Shown here piece after piece: positions 59,145 through 64,000 of a DNA stretch of 64,000 bases. Positions within the stretch are counted from its first letter, which is position 1. Each line of letters starts with the position of its first letter. The DNA lies in NCBI GenBank assembly GCA_023512435.1, contig JAILZP010000006.1, positions 51,268-115,267 of the forward strand. The letters run 5' to 3'. The position numbers were made by a program, and so were the translations under genes. Source of the DNA: Peptococcaceae bacterium (lineage in GTDB: Bacteria > Bacillota > Desulfotomaculia > Desulfotomaculales > Desulfocucumaceae). The notes under the pieces are model-generated. The model saw nothing but the letters and a program-made list of their open reading frames with translations, ran no database searches and had not been told where the DNA came from.

Positions 59145-59915
59145 TTATTTTCCCTGCCAGACCGGCTTGCGCTTTTCCATAAAGGCCTTCAGACCTTCTA
59201 CGGCATCGGCGGTCTGCATCAGCTCCCGCAGGTAAATTTCGTCAATGGCCTTTATTCCCCCGGCGAAGTCCCTGCCCAGGCCCGCCCTGGCCGCTTTCTT
59301 GGTCAGGGCCAGCACCGCCGGGCTGTGAACCGCGAATTTCTGCAAAAATTCCTTTACCCCATCGGCAAAGGAGTCCGCCGGAACAACCTTGTTCACCAGC
59401 CCCAGCTGCTCCGCCCGGTCGGCGCCGACGATCTCCCCGGACAGCAAAAGCTCCAGGGCCCTGGGCCAGGAAGTCAGGCGGGGCAGGAGAAAGCAGGCCA
59501 CCGGCGGGAACACCCCCACGGCGATCTCCGGCTGGCCGAATTTGGCCCTGTCAGAGGCCACCACCAGGTCGCAGAAAAGGACCAGTTCGCATCCCCCACC
59601 CAGGGCGGCCCCGTTCACCGCCGCCACGATGGCCTTGTCCGTGCCGGCCATGGTCAAAAAAATGCGGTCGAACACGTCGATCATCTGTCCCACTTTATCC
59701 TCGGTGTGATCGGCCACGTCCACCCCGGCCGAAAAGGCCTTGCCCTCCGCCTCCAGGAGGATCAGCCCCCCGGGCTCGCGCGCGGCCCACTGCAGGGCCG
59801 AAACCAGCTCCTCCATCATGGGAATGGTCAGCACGTTCAGCGGCGGCCGGTTGAGGGTAACGGAGGCGATCCCGCCCTCGCTTTTCACTTTTAAATACTG
59901 ATAGTTCAATTTCAT
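59145..59915 (-). CDS. dch: Cyclohexa-1,5-diene-1-carbonyl-CoA hydratase-like enoyl-CoA hydratase
   Basis: The protein is 256 residues from the ATG at 59915; a TTG two codons later has better spacing from GGGGG. Dch adds water to the dienoyl-CoA formed by benzoyl-CoA reductase. It has the crotonase fold: LNRPPLNVLTIPMMEEL, the oxyanion loops KAFSAGVDVADHTEDK and VNGAALGGGCELVL, and the C-terminal helix EGLKAFMEKRKPVW. LNVL...MMEEL and SAGVDV with a following His are typical of Dch. Its place between bamA and had supports the call; a general enoyl-CoA hydratase is the alternative. Confidence 0.83.
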   Translation of the reverse strand: MKLNYQYLKVKSEGGIASVTLNRPPLNVLTIPMMEELVSALQWAAREPGGLILLEAEGKAFSAGVDVADHTEDKVGQMIDVFDRIFLTMAGTDKAIVAAVNGAALGGGCELVLFCDLVVASDRAKFGQPEIAVGVFPPVACFLLPRLTSWPRALELLLSGEIVGADRAEQLGLVNKVVPADSFADGVKEFLQKFAVHSPAVLALTKKAARAGLGRDFAGGIKAIDEIYLRELMQTADAVEGLKAFMEKRKPVWQGK

Positions 59916-59975
59916 TCCCCCTGTCCGGTACTTCAAACACGATCCGGGCGGCAGAGGCCGGTCGGCCTGCAATCT

Positions 59976-61109
59976 CTACTCCACCCGCTTCGGCAGCACC
60001 GCGTCGATGAGTTCCTGGTCGAACACCCTTGCCCCGGCCAGCCGCCTGCGGTACTCCACGAAATCACAGACGTCCTTGCCGCCGGTCAGCTTCCTGTTGT
60101 TGAAGGCGTTGAAGCCGAGGTAGGCCTCGCTCATCATGTTGGCCGCCAGCCAGTGCCTGCTGGGCAGCTTGTTCATGTCCCAGAAGAACTTCTTCTTCTG
60201 GCGGATGCCGTCGATGGACATCATCAGGCAGTGCGGGAAGAGGTTGATCAGGGTCCAGACGATCTTGTTGACCTCATTGTCCAGCAGGGTAAAGTCCGTC
60301 TCGCACTCCTTGACCAGCGCCTTGGCCTCGGCGGCCGCCTGGCCCGTGACAAACTCGCCGTATACGATGCCCCCGTTCTCAATGTATTTGTCGGTGATTA
60401 CCTGCGGGTTCCTGATGAACTTGCCGTCTTTTTTCAGCACCGGCACGGCCTTGGAAATCAGGCCGAAGTGCTCCATCTTGTATGCGCTCCACAGTTCGCA
60501 TGAAATGCAGTTCCACATGGCCCGCTCCATACCCAGGTACCAGAAGATGTAGTCGGTGGAACCGCCCACCGGGGCCGAACCGTGCTTGGGGCCGGCCTGC
60601 CCGAACACGGCCAGGTCGGAAGCGATGGAGATGTCGCAGGCCATGCCGATCTCCTGGCCGCCGGCCACCCTCATGCCGTTGACCCGGCAGATAACCGGCT
60701 TCTTGCACATGTAGATGGCGTCCACCATGCCGTTGAACAGGTCCATGTACAGCGCGTACTCGCTGGGGTTGCCGCTGTAATACTCGGCGTATTCCTTGGT
60801 GTTGCCCCCGGTGCAGAAAGCCTTGTCTCCCACCCCGGTGAACACCACGGCCACCACCGACCTGTCCATGGAGGCCCGGCTCATTCCCGCGATTACCCCT
60901 TTGACCATCTCGGTGGTGTAGGAGTTGTACTGGGCTGGGTTGTTCAGGATAATCCAGGCCGAGTAAAGGCCTTCCACCGGGTTGCCGTCCTTGTCGAGAA
61001 CGGGCCTTTTCTCATAAACCACGCAGGGCGCTTCTTTCCCGAAATGCTCATCGCTGAAAAGGTCGTGATTTTTCACATCGGTCTGACGGGGCCACTTGTT
61101 AAGATCCAT
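59976..61109 (-). CDS. bamA: 6-oxocyclohex-1-ene-1-carbonyl-CoA ring-cleaving hydrolase
   Basis: The protein is 377 residues. BamA (Oah) opens the alicyclic ring to 3-hydroxypimelyl-CoA and is the standard marker gene for anaerobic aromatic breakdown. It is an extended crotonase-fold enzyme: WIILNNPAQYNSYTTEMVKG, FCTGGNTKEYAEYYSGNP, CRVNGMRVAGGQEIGMACD and FGQAGPKHGSAPVGGSTDYI are conserved BamA segments. Length matches the family. ATG follows AAAAAAGGAGGAAG. It precedes dch and had in the transcript; a repeat-rich gap of 276 nt (61110-61385) separates it from the DUF35 gene. Confidence 0.95.
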   Translation of the reverse strand: MDLNKWPRQTDVKNHDLFSDEHFGKEAPCVVYEKRPVLDKDGNPVEGLYSAWIILNNPAQYNSYTTEMVKGVIAGMSRASMDRSVVAVVFTGVGDKAFCTGGNTKEYAEYYSGNPSEYALYMDLFNGMVDAIYMCKKPVICRVNGMRVAGGQEIGMACDISIASDLAVFGQAGPKHGSAPVGGSTDYIFWYLGMERAMWNCISCELWSAYKMEHFGLISKAVPVLKKDGKFIRNPQVITDKYIENGGIVYGEFVTGQAAAEAKALVKECETDFTLLDNEVNKIVWTLINLFPHCLMMSIDGIRQKKKFFWDMNKLPSRHWLAANMMSEAYLGFNAFNNRKLTGGKDVCDFVEYRRRLAGARVFDQELIDAVLPKRVE

Positions 61110-61227
61110 AAATCTTCCTCCTTTTTTGTTTTTAATTTGTTTTATTTAAATTGAACAAACCCCTATTATAATGAAACTGACGCAATTGTGGACATTCCTC
61201 TTTGGCTTATCAGCCCTACTCTTTGGT

Positions 61228-61302
61228 CCGGGATTGGGAATTGGGGATTGGGGTGGTCTGAAACCAACTCCAAGGCAACTGTTTTTCTAATCCCTAATCC
61301 CT
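61228..61302. repeat. G-rich/C-rich inverted repeat upstream of bamA
   Basis: GGGATTGGGAATTGGGGATTGGGG (61230-61253) faces CTAATCCCTAATCCC (61288-61302). It is of the same family as 37581-37747. GGGGACATTCC units follow at 61311-61347, the last forming a GGGACA/TGTCCC palindrome. Confidence 0.65.
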
Positions 61303-61385
61303 GCATAATCGGGGACATTCCTCCTTTTGGGGACATTCCTGTCCCTAAAGGAATACCCAGGCTTCAGCAGGTGTGTCCCCGCTCC

Positions 61386-61796
61386 TTACAACCGGATAAA
61401 CTGGTAGGTCAACTGTCCGTCAGGCATGGCAACAACTTCGGCTTTAACCGCCATGCCCACCTTCATGCCGTCCAGGGGCACATCGCGGCTCATGCGGCCG
61501 AAAACCCTGACGCCGTCGAAATCGGCCAAAGCCAGGGTGTATGGCACGTCGGCCTCAAAGCCCGTGGGGGCGTATTGGGCCTCCGTAAAGCTCACCAGTT
61601 TGCCGGTTCCTTCAATCTTCACCCATTCCATATCACTGCCCAGGCACGCGTCGCAGTCCGCCCGCGGCGGGAAAAAGACCTTCCCGCACTGCTTGCACTT
61701 CGTGGCTCTCAGTTCGCCTTTCTCCAGGTAATCCACAAAGGCGGACAGCTTGGTCTGGGACGTAAAGCTGATTCTGCCGAACTTTTCAAATCCCAT
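61386..61796 (-). CDS. DUF35/OB-fold zinc-ribbon acyl-CoA-associated protein
   Basis: The protein is 136 residues. It has a zinc ribbon (CKQCGKVFFPPRADCDACLG, residues 34-53) and an OB fold (GKLVSFTEAQYAPTGFE). DUF35 proteins pair with SCP-x-type thiolases and are needed for their activity. The gene lies 5 nt after the thiolase gene. The pair resembles BbsA/BbsB, the benzoylsuccinyl-CoA thiolase of toluene breakdown, and similar archaeal HMG-CoA-pathway pairs. ATG follows GGGGAGG. Confidence 0.88.
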   Translation of the reverse strand: MGFEKFGRISFTSQTKLSAFVDYLEKGELRATKCKQCGKVFFPPRADCDACLGSDMEWVKIEGTGKLVSFTEAQYAPTGFEADVPYTLALADFDGVRVFGRMSRDVPLDGMKVGMAVKAEVVAMPDGQLTYQFIRL

Positions 61797-61801
61797 GGCC
61801 C

Positions 61802-62956
61802 CTACCTCCCCATGATGACGACGTTGCCGTAAATGCCGACACCGCCAATATTGTGGACCAGGCCGATTTCCGCCCCCGGCACCTGAATGTTGCCCGCCTC
61901 GCCGCGCAGCTGCAGCACTATGGTCCGCACCTGGGACCCGCCCGTCGCCCCGATGGGGTGCCCCTTTGAAAGCAGGCCGCCGTCCACATTGACGGGTATC
62001 TTTCCGCCGATGTAGGTTTGTCCCTCGCGGATAAGCTCAACTCCCTTGCCGGGTTCGGCAAAGCCGAGGTTCTCATAGGCCATCAGCTCGGCGATGGTAA
62101 AGCAGTCGTGCACTTCGGCCACGTCAATGTCCTGGGGCTTGACCCCGGCCATCTCGTAAGCCTGCTTGGCCGCCAGCCGGGCGCAGTTCAGCCCGTCCAG
62201 GGCGTCGCGGCCGGTCAGTGTCATGGGCGCGGTGGCCGCCCCGAGGCCCAGGATCCACACCGGTTTTTTGGAAATTTCCTTTGCCCTGGCGGCGCCGGCC
62301 ATGATAATGCATGATGCCCCGTCGGCGTTGGCGCAGCAGTCGAAACGCTTCAGCGGCGTGGACACCGGCGGCGCGGTAAGGGCCTGTTCCAGGGTGATTT
62401 CCTTGCGGTATACCGCCTTTTCGTTAAGTACGCCGTACTTGGAGGACTTGACCCTGATCAAAGCCAGGTCCTCTTCGGTTGACCCGTACCTGGCAAAGTG
62501 GGCCTGGGCGTGCATGGCGTAATAAGCCGGCATCATCGTGCCGAAGGGCGCCTCCCACATGATGTCGGCCCCCCGTCCCATTCTCTCCTGGGAGTCCGCC
62601 GAAGAGATCTCCGACATTTTTTGGAACCCCAGTACCAGCACGATGTCGTGTAAGCCGGACTTAATCAGTGAATAGCCCACCCGGATGCCCGTGGTGCTGG
62701 AAGAGCAGACGCTCTCCAGCATAAAGGTGGGCTGCGGGTTCAACCCGAGGTACTCGGCGATCAGTCCCGAGGGACTGCGCTGTTTGTCGTATTCCGGCGC
62801 GGAGCAAATCAGGGACGCGCCTATGTCCCGGGAGCTGATGCCGGCGTCTTGCACAGCCTCCCTGAAGGCCTCGAAGGCCAACTCCCTGATGGAACCCTCG
62901 TAATTCCTCACGAAGGCGCTCTGGCCCACGCCGATTATGGCCACATCTTTTGACAT
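61802..62956 (-). CDS. SCP-x-type thiolase / acetyl-CoA acetyltransferase family protein
   Basis: The protein is 384 residues, full length. The nucleophilic Cys lies in ESVCSSSTTGIRVGYSLI. His residues for the second half-reaction lie in EVHDCFTIAELMAYE and GGLLSKGHPIGATGGSQV. IIGVGQSAFVRN is the usual start of the SCP-x group. It would cleave a 3-oxoacyl-CoA with CoA, together with the DUF35 partner. In this setting the substrate may be an aromatic or alicyclic 3-oxoacyl-CoA, but the sequence alone does not say which. Confidence 0.9.
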   Translation of the reverse strand: MSKDVAIIGVGQSAFVRNYEGSIRELAFEAFREAVQDAGISSRDIGASLICSAPEYDKQRSPSGLIAEYLGLNPQPTFMLESVCSSSTTGIRVGYSLIKSGLHDIVLVLGFQKMSEISSADSQERMGRGADIMWEAPFGTMMPAYYAMHAQAHFARYGSTEEDLALIRVKSSKYGVLNEKAVYRKEITLEQALTAPPVSTPLKRFDCCANADGASCIIMAGAARAKEISKKPVWILGLGAATAPMTLTGRDALDGLNCARLAAKQAYEMAGVKPQDIDVAEVHDCFTIAELMAYENLGFAEPGKGVELIREGQTYIGGKIPVNVDGGLLSKGHPIGATGGSQVRTIVLQLRGEAGNIQVPGAEIGLVHNIGGVGIYGNVVIMGR

Positions 62957-62980
62957 CTTGAACCCTCCCGCGTTTTAAGC

Positions 62981-63727
62981 CTAGAGCATAACCATGCCGC
63001 CGTCGATGCACAGGGTCTGACCCGTTATGTAGCGGGCCCCGTCCGAGGCCAAAAATACCACCGCCGGCCCTATTTCATCCGGCTGGGCAAACCTGCCCAT
63101 GGGAATCCGCTCCAGGTACTTGTCCCGGAATTTGGGGTCGGTGGCAATGGTTTTGGTCATCTCCGTTTCGGCCATGGGGGCTATGCAGTTGACCGTTATT
63201 CCGTAGCGGGCCAACTCCTTGGCCGCAGACTTGGTCAGGGCGTGCACCCCTCCCTTGGCGGCGGTGTAGTTCACCTGGCCCACAGTGCCCAACAGCCCTG
63301 CGGAAGAAGTGACGTTGATGATGGATCCCCATTTTTGATCCATCATCGGCTTGGACACAGCCTGGATGCAATTGAAAGTACCTTTGAGGTTGACGTTGAT
63401 TACGTAGTCCCACTGTTCCTCGGTCATCTTCCACAGCATGGCAGGCTTGCTGATGCCGGCGTTGTTGAAGAGTATGTCCACCCTGCCGAAGACTTCCAGC
63501 GTACGGTCCACCATGGCCTGCACCTGGTCCCGCTTGGAAACGTCCACCTGCATTACTAGCACCCGCCGTCCCGCCTCCTGCGCGGACCTGACAACGGAGT
63601 CGCTTTCACTGATGCTGCGGCTCACCAGCATTAAATCGGCGCCGGCCTTCGCCATGGCCAGGGTCACGCTCTCGCCGATGCCCTGCCTGGCTCCGGTAAT
63701 TATCGCTACTTTGCCCTGGAGTATCAT
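62981..63727 (-). CDS. Short-chain dehydrogenase/reductase (SDR), 3-hydroxyacyl-CoA dehydrogenase-like
   Basis: The protein is 248 residues from the ATG at 63727, which has AAAGGA 8 nt upstream; an ATG three codons earlier is possible. The classical SDR motifs are complete: TGARQGIG cofactor site, NNAG, catalytic Ser in INVTSSAG, and YTAAK (Tyr and Lys). An Arg/Ser-rich loop after the second strand (SRSISESD) may favour NADP. It probably interconverts a 3-hydroxy- and 3-oxoacyl-CoA just before the thiolase step. BbsC/BbsD-like and FabG-like enzymes look alike, so the exact substrate is open. Confidence 0.9.
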   Translation of the reverse strand: MILQGKVAIITGARQGIGESVTLAMAKAGADLMLVSRSISESDSVVRSAQEAGRRVLVMQVDVSKRDQVQAMVDRTLEVFGRVDILFNNAGISKPAMLWKMTEEQWDYVINVNLKGTFNCIQAVSKPMMDQKWGSIINVTSSAGLLGTVGQVNYTAAKGGVHALTKSAAKELARYGITVNCIAPMAETEMTKTIATDPKFRDKYLERIPMGRFAQPDEIGPAVVFLASDGARYITGQTLCIDGGMVML

Positions 63728-63810
63728 AGGCAGCATCCTTTCATGAAGATTCTTTCATTAATTGATATCCCTATTTTCACCAATATTTGCCTCATGCCGG
63801 ATTTTTCATT

Positions 63811-64000
63811 CTACCAGGAGTGCTTCATACCTCCCATGGGACACGCCTTTATACAAGGAGTTTCCGTACTCCCGGCGGGCTTGCAGGGAGCGCAGCTGTA
63901 CTTGATCTTCTTCCGGTGCTCCTCCCGTACGGCAATCACTTCATCGTCGTAGTCGTCCACCATCACCTCCAGCACGCCTTCCTTGCAAACCTTCACACAG
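63811..64000 (-). CDS. Ferredoxin-like 4Fe-4S protein, partial (N-terminus outside window)
   Basis: The frame is open to the right edge. The visible C-terminal 62 residues start CVKVCKEGVLEVMVDDYDDE, the second half of a CxxCxxCxxxC motif, and later have CAPCKPAG and CIKACPMGGMKH. This suggests a dicluster ferredoxin-type protein or the C-terminus of a larger oxidoreductase subunit. It is upstream of the SDR gene in the same direction with a 74-nt AT-rich gap (63737-63810). Confidence 0.7.
   Translation of the reverse strand, partial: CVKVCKEGVLEVMVDDYDDEVIAVREEHRKKIKYSCAPCKPAGSTETPCIKACPMGGMKHSW

Overview
This window reads as a strictly anaerobic, endospore-lineage Firmicute of the Pelotomaculum/Desulfotomaculum kind. 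The clues are two SleB-type cell wall hydrolases, Firmicute-style ribosome binding sites (GGAGG with frequent TTG and GTG starts), a full acetyl-CoA synthase/CO dehydrogenase locus, several heterodisulfide-reductase-like flavoproteins, apparent selenocysteine use, and genes of anaerobic benzoyl-CoA ring cleavage. The genus is an inference; no rRNA is present. I see no transposase, phage gene or CRISPR array.

Layout: 0-3.2 kb holds a partial unknown gene, a P-loop/Asp23 fusion and two spore-type hydrolases. 3.2-10.7 kb is a tightly overlapping leftward anaerobic cobalamin operon (cbiD-E-T-L-F-G-H-J-X-C). 10.8-19 kb is housekeeping: DnaD-like, isochorismatase, HAD, GAPDH, nitroreductase, glutamate racemase and a PAS-GAF-GGDEF diguanylate cyclase. 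19.2-23.9 kb is a rightward hdrCBA operon behind a good sigma-A promoter. 24.4-29.6 kb is a leftward cluster of Mrp/MinD-type ATPases, IscU, NifX-like and DUF5320 proteins. 29.7-54 kb is a 24-kb leftward block: cooC2-cooS-acsB-acsC-cooC1-acsD-acsE, then hdrA3-mvhD2-flxC-flxB-flxA, an HdrD-like protein, and hdrA2-mvhD1-metV-metF. 54-58 kb holds a phosphodiesterase-like membrane protein, tRNA-Pro, a HEPN/MNT pair and cysteine synthase. 57.9-64 kb is the benzoyl-CoA lower pathway (had, dch, bamA) behind a thiolase/DUF35 pair, an SDR and a truncated ferredoxin-like gene.

How it works together: cobalamin made by the cbi genes feeds the corrinoid iron-sulfur protein (AcsCD). AcsE moves methyl groups between methyl-THF and AcsCD, and AcsB/CooS join or split acetyl-CoA. 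The methylene-THF reductase MetFV is tied by gene order to an HdrA/MvhD electron module, and a second HdrA/MvhD is tied to FlxABC, an NAD(P)H-linked flavin module. Acetyl-CoA from aromatic ring cleavage could be oxidised or formed through this pathway.

The main discovery is that both MvhD-like genes are interrupted by in-frame UGA codons that look like selenocysteine. One falls at residue 15 and the other at residue 66. In each paralogue the other position is a cysteine, and each UGA is followed by a hairpin whose 3-nt loop lies exactly 21-23 nt downstream. A conventional gene caller would truncate or split both genes. A second notable feature is hdrA2, a 1477-residue HdrA with a complete GltD/NfnB-like NAD(P)H:FAD module inserted in it.
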